DNA of 51,862 nt, taken from Methylobacterium soli. Lineage in GTDB: Bacteria > Pseudomonadota > Alphaproteobacteria > Rhizobiales > Beijerinckiaceae. The notes below the pieces were generated by a model that saw nothing but the letters and a program-made list of their open reading frames with translations, was not told where the DNA came from and made no database searches. Positions 44,031 through 51,862 of this stretch are shown piece by piece; within the stretch, counting starts at the first letter, position 1; the number at the start of each line of letters is the position of its first letter. Location: assembly GCF_008806385.1 (NCBI RefSeq), contig NZ_VZZK01000038.1, positions 1 through 51,862 on the forward strand, written 5' to 3'. Position numbers and translations under genes: made by a program.

Positions 44031-44696
44031 TCAATTCATCACAACGACTTTGGCGCCGACCTTCACACGCTCGTAGAGGTCGGTGACATCGTCGTTGGTC
44101 ATCCGGATGCAGCCCGAGGAGACCGCCTGCCCGATCGTGTCCGGCTCGTTGGAGCCGTGGATGCGATACTCGGTGTTGCCGATATACATGGCGCGGGCAC
44201 CGAGCGGATTCTCGATTCCGCCAGCCATGTAGCGCGGCAGGTCGGGACGGCGGGCGATCATGGCGGCCGGCGGGGTCCAGGACGGCCACTCGCGCTTGGC
44301 CGTCACGGTCTTGACGCCCGACCAAGTAAATCCGGGCCGGCCGACGCCGACGCCGTAGCGAATGGCCTCGCCGTTCGGGAGCACGAAGTAGAGGCGGCGC
44401 TCGGCGGTGGAGACCACGATGGTGCCGGGCTTGTAGTTGGCGTTGAACTGCACGAGCTCGCGCGGGATCGGCTGGACCTGAGCTTGCGGCGCGGCCTGGA
44501 CACCTTGTCCGTAGCCTTGCGGATAGTAGCCCTGGCTCGGGCTGCGCTGATAGCCGTAGGGCTGATCGTCGCCCGCGTAATAATCGTCGGCGCTGCTCGC
44601 GCCGAAGGGGTCGTAGGACGAGGCCGCCATCGCGGGGGACGCGGCAAGAACACAGACACCGAGGATGCCCGCGAATGCGCTAGCAAGGGTCTTCAT
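44031..44696 (-). CDS. L,D-transpeptidase with tyrosine/glutamine-rich linker
   Basis: This 221-residue protein has a signal peptide (about 1-24, ending AMA), then a low-complexity stretch rich in tyrosine, glutamine and glycine (YGYQRSPSQGYYPQGYGQG), and a YkuD domain with RIHGSNEPD and SSGCIRMTNDD (catalytic Cys). It is a paralogue of the enzyme at 28.2 kb. ATG at 44696 fits the signal peptide; 23 further residues upstream are open but do not look like a leader. The 186-base gap upstream should hold its promoter. Confidence 0.93.
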   Translation of the reverse strand: MKTLASAFAGILGVCVLAASPAMAASSYDPFGASSADDYYAGDDQPYGYQRSPSQGYYPQGYGQGVQAAPQAQVQPIPRELVQFNANYKPGTIVVSTAERRLYFVLPNGEAIRYGVGVGRPGFTWSGVKTVTAKREWPSWTPPAAMIARRPDLPRYMAGGIENPLGARAMYIGNTEYRIHGSNEPDTIGQAVSSGCIRMTNDDVTDLYERVKVGAKVVVMN

Positions 44697-44882
44697 CGTG
44701 GAGCCTACCTGTGCAGTAACCTTTGCTATACAAGCGTAAGCATAGGCTGGCGGTTCCACCGGCATCGAAGATTTTGGATCACCGCGCAGGACGGAAGGCC
44801 GAAACGCCCGCCGCAGTGCGGGAACGTACGGCCTCTAGGGCCTCGCCCATGGAACAAATCATGAGCGATTCCGCATTTTCGC

Positions 44883-45701
44883 TCAGGCGACCGCGTCGGT
44901 GTGCACGTCGAAGCGGGCGAGGTGGGTGAAACCGAAATTCGTCGTGATGGCGACGTCGGTGGCGTCCCGCCCGCGAGCCATCAGGATGCGGCCGATCCGC
45001 GGCGTGTTGTGGCGGGCATCGAAGGTGTACCAACGCGGCCCCTGAGGCCCGTCGAGATAGACCTCGAACCAGGCCGAGAAATCCATCGGGTCCGGCACCG
45101 GCGCGATGCCGATATCGCCGAGATAGCCGGTGCAGTAGCGGGCCGGGATGTTCATGCAGCGGCAGAAGGCGACGGCCAGATGCGCGAAGTCGCGGCAGAC
45201 GCCGTGGCGCTGCATGAAGCCGTCCCAGGCGGTGCGGGTGGCGTCGGCGCGCTGATAGTCGAAGCGGATGCGCTCGTGGACGTAGTCGACGATGGCCTGG
45301 ACCCGGGACCAGCCCTCGCGCGTGGTGCCGAACAGCGACCAGGCCGTCTCGGAGAGCTTGTCGGTGTCGCAGTAGCGGGAGCCGAGCAGGAAGACCAGGA
45401 CCTCATCGGGCAGATCCTGGACGGCGATCTGTCGGGCATCCGGGGCGACCTCGTCGGGCCGGCCGCTATCCTGGACCGTGAAATCGGCCGAGATCGTCAG
45501 GCGCCCGGGCGGCGTGACGATGCGGGTGCAGATGTTGTCGAAGCCGTCGCGGAACGCCTGGCTCGGAATCGGCGGGTCGAAGTGGAGCTCAGAGGAGGTC
45601 AGCACGTCCGGCATGCGCGAGGGGTGCACGCTCAGCGCCAGGATCATCGGCGTCGGCTGCGGCGCCTCGAAGGCGATGTCGAACCCGGTCCTGATCTTCA
45701 T
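44883..45701 (-). CDS. transglutaminase-like protein, first of two
   Basis: This 272-residue protein has an N-terminal beta domain followed by a transglutaminase core. Cys169 lies in RHGVCRDFAHLA. At the place of the usual catalytic HAW the sequence is DFSAWFEVYL, so the histidine is replaced by Ser209; His231 in FDARHNTPRIGR might be functional instead, with Asp228. The start ATG at 45701 fits the family N-terminus. It follows the second transglutaminase gene by 132 bases on the same strand. Substrate unknown; peptidase roles are common. Confidence 0.88.
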   Translation of the reverse strand: MKIRTGFDIAFEAPQPTPMILALSVHPSRMPDVLTSSELHFDPPIPSQAFRDGFDNICTRIVTPPGRLTISADFTVQDSGRPDEVAPDARQIAVQDLPDEVLVFLLGSRYCDTDKLSETAWSLFGTTREGWSRVQAIVDYVHERIRFDYQRADATRTAWDGFMQRHGVCRDFAHLAVAFCRCMNIPARYCTGYLGDIGIAPVPDPMDFSAWFEVYLDGPQGPRWYTFDARHNTPRIGRILMARGRDATDVAITTNFGFTHLARFDVHTDAVA

Positions 45702-45833
45702 GGCGGGCAACGCCTCTCTGGATGGGGAGCCCCTGCCGCGAGGCCGTCGCGCCGGGGACACCTCGTGGGCTTAGGCCGAGGATCCGTCGAGGGGCTCGGC
45801 CGGCGGGGTCGCGACGGCGCCGAATCTGGCGCG

Positions 45834-46754
45834 TCAGCGGGTCGGCAGCAAGGCGGGCGCACGGGAGCGCGCCTGCGCCGGATCGATCTCCACCACGTCG
45901 ACCTCGACGCGCATGCCGAGGTCGTCGGCGGGAAATCCGAAGAAGGACCCGTGCAGCGGCACGGCCTGGCGGGCGTCGCGCGCCACCGCGACGCGGATCA
46001 GGTCGCGGTTGCCCACGATGCCGTTGGTGGGGTCGAACTCCACCCACCCCGCCCCGGGCAGGTAGACCTGCAGCCAGGCATGGGTCGAGCCGCCGCCCAC
46101 GTGCCGCTCGCGGTCGCCGCGCGGGTTGTAGAGGTAGCCGGAGACGAACCGGGCCGCCATGCCGAGGGCCCGGACGCCTTCCATCATCAGCACCGCGAAG
46201 TCGCGGCAGCTACCGCGCCGGATCCGCAGGGTGGTGACGGGATCCTGCACGCCCTTCTCGCTGCGGGCGTGGTAGGTGAAGGTCTGCCGCACGCTGCGGG
46301 TGATGGCGGCCAGGAGCTCCTGGGTCGGGATGCGCCCCTCGGCCGGGATGAAGCTGCGGGCCCAGGCATCGACCTCGTGGCGCGGGTCGGGATACTGGCG
46401 CTCGATGGTCCGGATCAGGTCCGGCATGTCCTCGGCGCCGTAGCCGAAGGGATAATGGGTCGCGTGGGGCGCCAGGGGGAAGACCGGGATGTGCTCGGGG
46501 GTGTGGTCGAGGGTGATGCCGCAGGTGAAGCAGAGCGTCGTCGCCCGGCCCTCGAAGGTCGCCACCGCCACGCAATTGCCGAACACGTCGAACAGCCAGC
46601 GCAGGGATTTCGGCGGCGGCTCGATCGTCAGGCTGGTGTCGATCAGGCGCTGATCGTAGCTGTCCCGGGGCCGGAACATGATCCGGTGCTCCCCGAAGGC
46701 GACGGGCTGCCGGTAGCGGTAGGTCGTGACGTGGTGGACGGACAGGATCGGCAA
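45834..46754 (-). CDS. transglutaminase-like protein, second of two
   Basis: This 306-residue protein has a Bact_transglu_N domain (HHVTTYRYRQPVAFGEHRIM) and a transglutaminase core with a complete triad: Cys183 in GSCRDFAVLM, His225 in STHAWLQVYLPG and Asp241 in EFDPTNG. The start appears to be TTG at 46754, with GGAG eight bases upstream; no ATG fits the family N-terminus. Such proteins often sit with circularly permuted ATP-grasp genes, but none is seen here. Confidence 0.9.
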   Translation of the reverse strand: MPILSVHHVTTYRYRQPVAFGEHRIMFRPRDSYDQRLIDTSLTIEPPPKSLRWLFDVFGNCVAVATFEGRATTLCFTCGITLDHTPEHIPVFPLAPHATHYPFGYGAEDMPDLIRTIERQYPDPRHEVDAWARSFIPAEGRIPTQELLAAITRSVRQTFTYHARSEKGVQDPVTTLRIRRGSCRDFAVLMMEGVRALGMAARFVSGYLYNPRGDRERHVGGGSTHAWLQVYLPGAGWVEFDPTNGIVGNRDLIRVAVARDARQAVPLHGSFFGFPADDLGMRVEVDVVEIDPAQARSRAPALLPTR

Positions 46755-46914
46755 GGGTCGGGCTCCGCCGCGGCCCGGCGCGGCAACGCAGCCCGGATGC
46801 AAGAGGCAGGCCCGTCGAGGATTGTGCCGGGGCGGGAATCGGGGCGGGGCCGCGGGAGCCTTGAGCGTCGTGCCGGAAGACCGGTGCCGGCCCTTGGAAC
46901 CTGCCAGCCGGGGA

Positions 46915-47526
46915 TCACCGCAGGGGCGGTTTTGGCGTGCAGGCCGCGCGCTCGGCCTCGACGAGGACGTCGAGGGCGCGCCAGGGTTTTGGGATGAACA
47001 CGGCCTCGGCCGGCACCTCGGGGCGCGCCACCGGCTGCCCGGAGGTGATCACGAGGCGCGCCCGCGGCCACAGGGTGGAGACGGCGCGGGCGAGTTGCAG
47101 CCCGTCCATCTGCCCGGCGAGCCGCACATCCGCGAAGACGAGGGCCACCTCGCCGCCGCGGGCCTGCAGAACGTTGAGGGCCGCCTCGGCGCTGTCGCAG
47201 CCGATGACGCCGAGCTCGGTCTCCTCCAGGAGCGCCTCCGCGAGGGCGCGGACCTGTGGATCGTCCTCGACCACGAGGGCGAGGCGGTTGGTCCGTTCGC
47301 TCTCCTGGGGGGCGGGCGCGGCGCTGCCGGCGGCGTAATCGGTCTCCGATTGCCGAACCTGGCGAACGAGGCTCGCGAGATGCTCGGGAATGCCCTCGGC
47401 CACCAGAGCGTCGTAGAAGGACGCGAGGGTCTGGCCGATCTGGTCGAGGGGAATGCCGGGCGTCAGCGTCTCGGCCGGCCGCTTGCCGCGGCCGTCGATC
47501 TCCGATCCGTCATGCTTCGCGATCAT
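46915..47526 (-). CDS. response regulator with NepR-like N-terminus
   Basis: This 203-residue protein joins two parts. Residues 27-58 (LDQIGQTLASFYDALVAEGI, then PEHLASLVRQV) follow the pattern of NepR, the anti-sigma factor of the alphaproteobacterial general stress response. Residues 80-195 form a receiver domain with acidic residues 87-89, phospho-acceptor Asp133 in FADVRL, Thr161 and Lys180. A linker rich in alanine/proline lies between them. No output domain follows. No ecfG, phyR or kinase gene is adjacent. The fusion is a reading of sequence; its activity is unknown. Confidence 0.85.
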   Translation of the reverse strand: MIAKHDGSEIDGRGKRPAETLTPGIPLDQIGQTLASFYDALVAEGIPEHLASLVRQVRQSETDYAAGSAAPAPQESERTNRLALVVEDDPQVRALAEALLEETELGVIGCDSAEAALNVLQARGGEVALVFADVRLAGQMDGLQLARAVSTLWPRARLVITSGQPVARPEVPAEAVFIPKPWRALDVLVEAERAACTPKPPLR

Positions 47527-47691
47527 CGAACGCTGCCCCCGATCTGCCCACCCGAACCCGCGCGGATGCGCGTTCGTCCCTGGAGAAAAGTCGGCAAGCG
47601 GCCGTCAGTTGCGCGCTGGCGGTGAAACGGTGCCGTTCCGCAACTCGGGCGGCCGCTCGTCGGCTGCCGGCTGTCAGTCGGCCCGTGGCCG

Positions 47692-48849
47692 TCAGTCGGC
47701 CGCCGCGTAGGCCATGACGCCCGAGACCGCCCGGACGTCGCGGTAGCGCGCGCCGCGGGCGCTCATCATCGCCTCGAACTTCTCGTGGACCTGGGCCACC
47801 GAGAGGCTCGCCGCCTTGCGGCGCCCGCGGCCCGCGGCGAAGAAGATGGAACGGTTCGCCCGGGCCGGGCCGGGCAGCAGCTGCGCCGCGGCGGCCTTGG
47901 GCTTGTCCACGACCTTGGCGAGGAACGCCTCGGCATCGTCGGGCCCGAGGAAGTGGGCGAGGTAGACCTCGCCGAGGGAGAGCTCCCGCCCGATCCGCAG
48001 GGCGATGCGGCCAGCGTCGCGCTTCAGCATCTCGCCGGCCATCAGGGCCGAGAGATAGGGGTCGCGGCGCAATTCGAGGATGCGGGCGCGCTCGGACGGG
48101 TCGCTGACCGAGGGCTTGTCGTTGGGGTCGTTGACGACGAGGGCCGCGTCCTGGGCGAGGCCGTACTTGCCGCCGAAATCCCGCACCACGCCGAGCCAGG
48201 TGCGCTCGATGAACTGGTAGAGGCCGGTGGCCGAGGAGGTCTTGGCCTGAACGGCGGTGATGAAGCTCGATTCCTTGTCGGCCACCGCCATCAGCAGCAC
48301 CGGATCGGTCTGAACGGCCTGGGCCGCCTTGACGATGGTCTGGACCAGGTGGCGGCGGATCTTCATCGGCCCGAATTCGATGATGTCGTTCGGGTCGCCG
48401 ACCGCGCTCTCGGACAGGAGGAAATCGTAGGAGACCCGGTCGACCGCGTTGGAGCCGAGTTCGGTGTCGAGGTCGTGGACCGGCGCGAAGGCGGCCGAGG
48501 CCGTCAGCACGGCGGGGGGCGGGGCGAGGATCGGCACGGCGCTGGTCTGGACCCGGGGGCGGGGCATCACCAGCTCGGTGGCGGCCTGGGCGGAGGGCAC
48601 CGCCTGCTCCAGCCCGATCTTGCCGAGCTCGACGCCCGACCCGATCAGCACCGCGCTGAGGCCGCCCGCGAGCAGCGACATGGACAGGATCGAGCGGGTG
48701 AGGGCAGGGCGGCTGCCGTGCTGGCGCCCGACCTTCGGGGTGACCGTGAGGGCGTCGTTGCGAGGCGCCGAATGACGAGCGGCCGGTCCCGCGCCGAAGC
48801 GCGCGGCGGCGGAAGCGTTCCGAGACGACCCTACGGTGCGACCCTGCAT
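47692..48849 (-). CDS. lytic transglycosylase (SLT domain)
   Basis: This 385-residue peptidoglycan lytic enzyme has an N-terminal basic stretch, then one transmembrane or signal-anchor segment at about 53-73 (ILSMSLLAGGLSAVLIGSG), a proline-rich linker, and an SLT domain with ADKESSFITAVQAKTSSATG, followed by LYQFIERTW; the Glu in KESS is the likely catalytic residue. C-terminal tail contains RSIFFAAGRGRRKA. Downstream of the stop lie two near-identical copies of GTCAGTCGGCC, and a 165-base gap leads to the regulator gene. Confidence 0.92.
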   Translation of the reverse strand: MQGRTVGSSRNASAAARFGAGPAARHSAPRNDALTVTPKVGRQHGSRPALTRSILSMSLLAGGLSAVLIGSGVELGKIGLEQAVPSAQAATELVMPRPRVQTSAVPILAPPPAVLTASAAFAPVHDLDTELGSNAVDRVSYDFLLSESAVGDPNDIIEFGPMKIRRHLVQTIVKAAQAVQTDPVLLMAVADKESSFITAVQAKTSSATGLYQFIERTWLGVVRDFGGKYGLAQDAALVVNDPNDKPSVSDPSERARILELRRDPYLSALMAGEMLKRDAGRIALRIGRELSLGEVYLAHFLGPDDAEAFLAKVVDKPKAAAAQLLPGPARANRSIFFAAGRGRRKAASLSVAQVHEKFEAMMSARGARYRDVRAVSGVMAYAAAD

Positions 48850-49025
48850 CTGTGACCCGAAGCCCCTTCACGCGCCGTTAACGACGCCGACGAGCCCGTT
48901 GTATCTTGACAGATGTGGCGACAACACGGCCGAGGTTGTGGCCTCCGCGTGACGGTTGTGGGCAAAATGCGGCGCCCGCTTCGGCGCCCGCGTGGTGTCA
49001 CCCCGGCGCGACAGCGCGCCGATTC

Positions 49026-49061
49026 TCTCGGGGCCCGAGAACCGGGCCGGCGCAGCGCCGG
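49026..49061. repeat. two adjacent perfect inverted repeats
   Basis: TCTCGGG-G-CCCGAGA (49026-49040) and CCGGCGC-A-GCGCCGG (49047-49061) lie six bases apart in the 309-base gap between the lytic transglycosylase and the small unknown gene. They might end transcripts of the small gene. No T-run is present. Confidence 0.5.
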
Positions 49062-49158
49062 ATCCACCACGTGTTGTCAGGATCGCGCAGTCTTTCCGGC
49101 GGCGTTTGCTCGCTCCGCGATCACCCCGTCCGCCGGGTCTCGGCTCGGCGCCCCCGTC

Positions 49159-49377
49159 TCAGGCGGCGAGCTCGACGATCGGCGCGGGCGTCGGCGCGGG
49201 CGCCGGCGCGGCCGGCTCCGCATACGCGATGCCGCGGGCATAGATGATGGAGACGATCCGCCAGAAATCGGGCCGCTGGTCCTCGGGCAGCCGGGCCAGG
49301 CGCGCATCGATCGCGTCCCGCGCGGCGCGCGCCGACGCCTCGACCTCCGTGACCGCAATCTCGAGCGACATCGACAT
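49159..49377 (-). CDS. small protein of unknown function
   Basis: This 72-residue protein has an acidic helical N-terminus (SLEIAVTEVEASARAARDAI), a PEDQRPDFWRIVSIIYARGI block that looks structured, and a proline/alanine repeat tail. ATG at 49377 has GGAGG eight bases upstream, a strong site that supports the gene. I recognise no family. It is cytoplasmic by appearance. Confidence 0.65.
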   Translation of the reverse strand: MSMSLEIAVTEVEASARAARDAIDARLARLPEDQRPDFWRIVSIIYARGIAYAEPAAPAPAPTPAPIVELAA

Positions 49378-49659
49378 GCGACGATCCTCCCGCGCCGGCA
49401 ACCTTAACCAGCCCTACGAGAACTGCGCACCGGCGTCATTCGATCCCGCAATGCGGTAGGTCCCGAACGCACGAAGCCTCGTGCACCGCCATCGGATTCG
49501 GCCCCTGCCGATCCGCTATCAGGATCACGCGCGCGGCGGCCGGTGATGGGCAACGATCCGGACACGGCGTCGGCTGCCGCACAGGAAGGACTGCGCGCGA
49601 AAAAGGGCCGGCAGGCGGCCGACCCTTCGGACAATTCCGGAACGCGCGCGAAAACGCGA

Positions 49660-49736
49660 TGGTACCACCGCCCCGGCTCGAACGGGGGACCCCCAGATCC
49701 ACAATCTGGTGCTCTAACCAACTGAGCTACGGCGGC
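49660..49736 (-). tRNA. tRNA-His (GTG)
   Basis: The minus strand shows a full cloverleaf: acceptor GCCGCCG paired to CGGTGGT with G-T pairs, D-arm with TAGCTCAGTTGG, anticodon loop TTGTGGA (anticodon at 49700-49702), TTCGAGC loop with CCCCG/CGGGG stem, discriminator A, and encoded CCA at 49660-49662. The base before position 1 is T, so the usual bacterial G-1 is missing. Confidence 0.97.
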
Positions 49737-49833
49737 ACTGGGGCGGGGTTTATCGCGGGGCCGCCGGCATTTCAAGCGTCCTCTCGCACCCGATCGCGCC
49801 GCTGTGGACGGCCGCGCCGGTGGGGCCGTAAGG

Positions 49834-51720
49834 ATGGCGGGTGAGTTCGTATCCGCCGTACCGCCGCCGATGACGCCGACCCGCGCGACGCCGCGCCGCC
49901 GCCTGGCCGGACGCACGCTGATCCAGGCGCCCGGCCGGCTCAGGTCCCTCGTGCGCGCGAGCGAGAGCGGGCTCGTGCTGCTCGCGGCCCTCACGGGCTG
50001 CCTCGCGGGGGTCGCGATCTCGGGCATGGGCTACGTCACGCAGGCCCTGCGCGAGGCGATCTATCGGCTGCCCGCCGGCATCCGTCTCAGCGCGAGCGAC
50101 GCGGTCTCGCCTCTGGCCCTCCTGCTCGGCCCGGCCTTCGGGGGCGTTCTGCTGGGGCTCCTGATCTTCGCGGCCGGGCGCTGGCGCGGGCGCCGCAAAC
50201 GCCCGGTGATCGACCCGATCGAGGCCAACGCGCTGCATGGGGGGCGGATGTCGCTGCGCGATTCCGTCTACGTCTCGGTCCAGAACGTGATCTCGAATGG
50301 CAGCGGCGCCTCGGTGGGGCTGGAGGCCGGCTACACCCAGATCTCGGCCGGGATCGCCTCGCGGCTCGGCATCGCCTTCGAGATGCGGCGGGGGGACCTG
50401 CGCACCCTCGTCGGCTGCGGCTCGGCCGCCGCGATCGCGGCCGCCTTCGGGGCGCCGCTGACGGGCGCGTTCTACGCGTTCGAGCTCATCATCGGCACCT
50501 ACACGATCGCCACCCTGACGCCGGTGGTGGTGGCCGCGCTCTGCGGCAGCGTGGTGGCGCGCGCCCTGTTGCCGACGCCGCCGCTGGTCGAGATCGAGGG
50601 GATCCGGGCGATCACCACCTCGACGCTGACCAGCGCCGACACCCTGCCGAGCCTCGCCCTCGGCCTCGTCTGCGCGCTGCTCGGCATCCTGATCATGCGG
50701 GGCGTGACGCTCGTGGAGCAGGGGGTTGCGGCGAGCCGCCTGCCGCGGGTGGCGGGTCCGGCGCTCGGCGGCCTCTGCGTCGGCGCCCTGGCGCTCGCGG
50801 CCTCGCCGCAGGTTCTCTCGAGCGGGCACGGCGCGCTCCACCTGCTCCTCGGCGCGCAGGAGCTGCATCCCGGGGCGGGCGCCCTCGCGGTGCTGTTCGC
50901 CGCCAAGGCCACCGCCTCGGCGATCTCGATCGGCGCGGGCTTCCGGGGCGGCCTGTTCTTCGCTTCGCTCTTCCTCGGGGCGATCGCCGGCAAGCTCTTC
51001 GCCGCCCTCGCGCCCGAGATCGCGCCCGGCATCGCGGTGTTCGGGCTGACGCCGCTCGCCTACGCGGTGATCGGCATGAGCGCCCTGGCCGTCGCGGTGA
51101 TCGGCGGCCCGCTCACCATGACGTTCCTGGCGCTCGAGCTGACCGGGAGCTTCCCGGTGACCGGCCTCGTGCTGGTGGCGGTGATCGCTTCCTCGCTCAC
51201 CGTGCGCAAGACCTTCGGGTATTCCTTCGCCACCTGGCGTTTCCACCTGCGCGGGGAGAGCATCCGCTCCGCCCACGATGTCGGCTGGATCCGCAACCTC
51301 ACGGTGGGGCGGCTGATGCGCAAGGACGTGCGGCCGGTGCCCCTCGATACCACGATGGCGACCTTCCTCAGGGCGCATCCCCTCGGCTCGCCCTCGCGGG
51401 TGATCGTGGTCGACGGGCAGGACCGCTATGCCGGCATCGTGCTGGTGCCGGAGGCGCACGCGGCGACGCGGGAGGCCGAGAGCGGCGCGGAGCCGCGCCT
51501 CGCCGACGTGCTGCGCTACCCGAAGGACTTCCTGACCGCCGAGATGAACGCCAAGCAGGCCTCGGCCGCCTTCGACCGGGCCGAGAGCGAGGCGCTGGCG
51601 GTTGTCGACGGCGAGGCCGACCGCCGGGTGATCGGCCTCCTGACCGAGAGCCACACGCTCAAGCGCTACAGCGAGGAGCTCGACCGCCAGCGCCAGGCCA
51701 TGGTGGGGGAGGCGGTGTGA
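49834..51720 (+). CDS. CLC-family chloride channel/antiporter with CBS pair
   Basis: This membrane protein of about 628 residues has ten or more hydrophobic segments. CLC blocks are seen as SNGSGASVGLEAGYTQ, GSAAAIAAAFGAPLTGAFYAFE, and GAGFRGGLFFASLFLG, the last in place of the usual GxFxP loop. The C-terminal region from about residue 485 holds two CBS-type modules (VGRLMRKDVRPVPLDTTM; RVIGLLTESHTLKRY). The start is uncertain: ATG at 49834 is used; 49804 (GTG) and 49870 (ATG) are possible. It lies after tRNA-His. Confidence 0.9.
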   Translation: MAGEFVSAVPPPMTPTRATPRRRLAGRTLIQAPGRLRSLVRASESGLVLLAALTGCLAGVAISGMGYVTQALREAIYRLPAGIRLSASDAVSPLALLLGPAFGGVLLGLLIFAAGRWRGRRKRPVIDPIEANALHGGRMSLRDSVYVSVQNVISNGSGASVGLEAGYTQISAGIASRLGIAFEMRRGDLRTLVGCGSAAAIAAAFGAPLTGAFYAFELIIGTYTIATLTPVVVAALCGSVVARALLPTPPLVEIEGIRAITTSTLTSADTLPSLALGLVCALLGILIMRGVTLVEQGVAASRLPRVAGPALGGLCVGALALAASPQVLSSGHGALHLLLGAQELHPGAGALAVLFAAKATASAISIGAGFRGGLFFASLFLGAIAGKLFAALAPEIAPGIAVFGLTPLAYAVIGMSALAVAVIGGPLTMTFLALELTGSFPVTGLVLVAVIASSLTVRKTFGYSFATWRFHLRGESIRSAHDVGWIRNLTVGRLMRKDVRPVPLDTTMATFLRAHPLGSPSRVIVVDGQDRYAGIVLVPEAHAATREAESGAEPRLADVLRYPKDFLTAEMNAKQASAAFDRAESEALAVVDGEADRRVIGLLTESHTLKRYSEELDRQRQAMVGEAV

Positions 51721-51729
51721 GGCCGGGGC

Positions 51730-51862
51730 TCAGCGCGGACGGCGGCCGACGCTGACGACGTTGACCTCGCGGGCCTTGCGCTCGGGCAGGGTGTCTCGGA
51801 CGAGGGCCACGATGGCGTCGGCGTCGAGGCCGGCCTCGGCATACATGCGCTCGGGGGTGTCG
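51730..51862 (-). CDS. C-terminal fragment, possibly 1-deoxyxylulose-5-phosphate synthase
   Basis: Only the last 43 residues are in the window. DTPERMYAEAGLDADAIVAL resembles the C-terminus of 1-deoxy-D-xylulose-5-phosphate synthase (Dxs) or a related transketolase-type enzyme. The final VNVVSVGRRPR is not familiar. The assignment is weak because so little is visible. It converges on the CLC gene with a 9-base gap. Confidence 0.35.
   Translation of the reverse strand, partial: DTPERMYAEAGLDADAIVALVRDTLPERKAREVNVVSVGRRPR

Noticed and set aside
44901..46997. A 698-codon open frame on the plus strand opposite the transglutaminase genes
   Set aside because: It is antisense to three well-supported genes, low in complexity and typical of shadow frames in GC-rich DNA.
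49750..51654. A 634-codon open frame on the minus strand opposite the CLC gene
   Set aside because: The product is a repetitive R/G/H/E-rich string, an artefact of GC-rich codon use in the real CLC gene.
1..51862. Mobile elements, prophage, CRISPR arrays or defence systems
   Set aside because: I saw no transposase, integrase, repeat-spacer array or toxin-antitoxin pair; the window is mostly core genes.

Overview
The window is GC-rich chromosomal DNA, almost certainly from an alphaproteobacterium of the order Hyphomicrobiales, most likely a Methylobacterium-type organism (inference from gene content, gene order and protein sequence). The pointers are a run of histidine genes with a DUF2628 gene between hisB and hisH and coaA at the end, the rsmB / heparinase-like / purH order, separate petA, petB and petC genes, DUF2794 and DUF1674 proteins, a phasin, a PdhS-type histidine kinase, and a tRNA-His with A at position 73 and no encoded G at -1. 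I found no insertion sequence, prophage, CRISPR array or rRNA. Most of the window is core genome.

Layout. 0-8 kb: hslU and hslV on the minus strand, separated by a chemotaxis receptor gene; then a PLP aminotransferase (+), and a minus-strand run of hemF coupled to a small RecD-like helicase, with trmL upstream. 8-15 kb: an ABC exporter and a MATE efflux pump, then petABC (cytochrome bc1 complex) and mtnP. 15-21 kb: hisB, DUF2628, hisH, hisA, hisF, hisE and coaA. 21-26.5 kb: thpR, a TesA-like esterase divergent from an ABC ATPase plus FtsX-type permease pair (the tesA/ybbA-ybbP arrangement), and a Bax-inhibitor-1 family membrane protein. 26.5-31 kb: DUF2794, a terminator with no gene in front of it (candidate small RNA), bluB, an L,D-transpeptidase, a cupin, DUF1674 and rsmB.

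31-44 kb: a heparinase II/III-fold protein and purH, an MHS-type transporter with a long extra loop, acetyl-CoA synthetase, a large PdhS-like sensor kinase, a phasin with a dyad operator in its leader, and a small secreted cysteine-containing protein. 44-52 kb: a second L,D-transpeptidase, two transglutaminase-like proteins, a response regulator whose N-terminus resembles the anti-sigma factor NepR, a lytic transglycosylase, a 72-residue unknown protein, tRNA-His, a CLC chloride channel, and the C-terminal end of one more gene.

The genes fall into respiration and heme (petABC, hemF, acs), biosynthesis (his, purH, coaA, mtnP, bluB), cell-wall work (two L,D-transpeptidases and a lytic transglycosylase) and stress or cell-cycle signalling (hslUV, the NepR-like regulator, the PdhS-like kinase). 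The most novel candidates are the NepR-like/receiver fusion, the possible small RNA before bluB, and the split hslV/hslU locus with its own heat-shock-type promoter.
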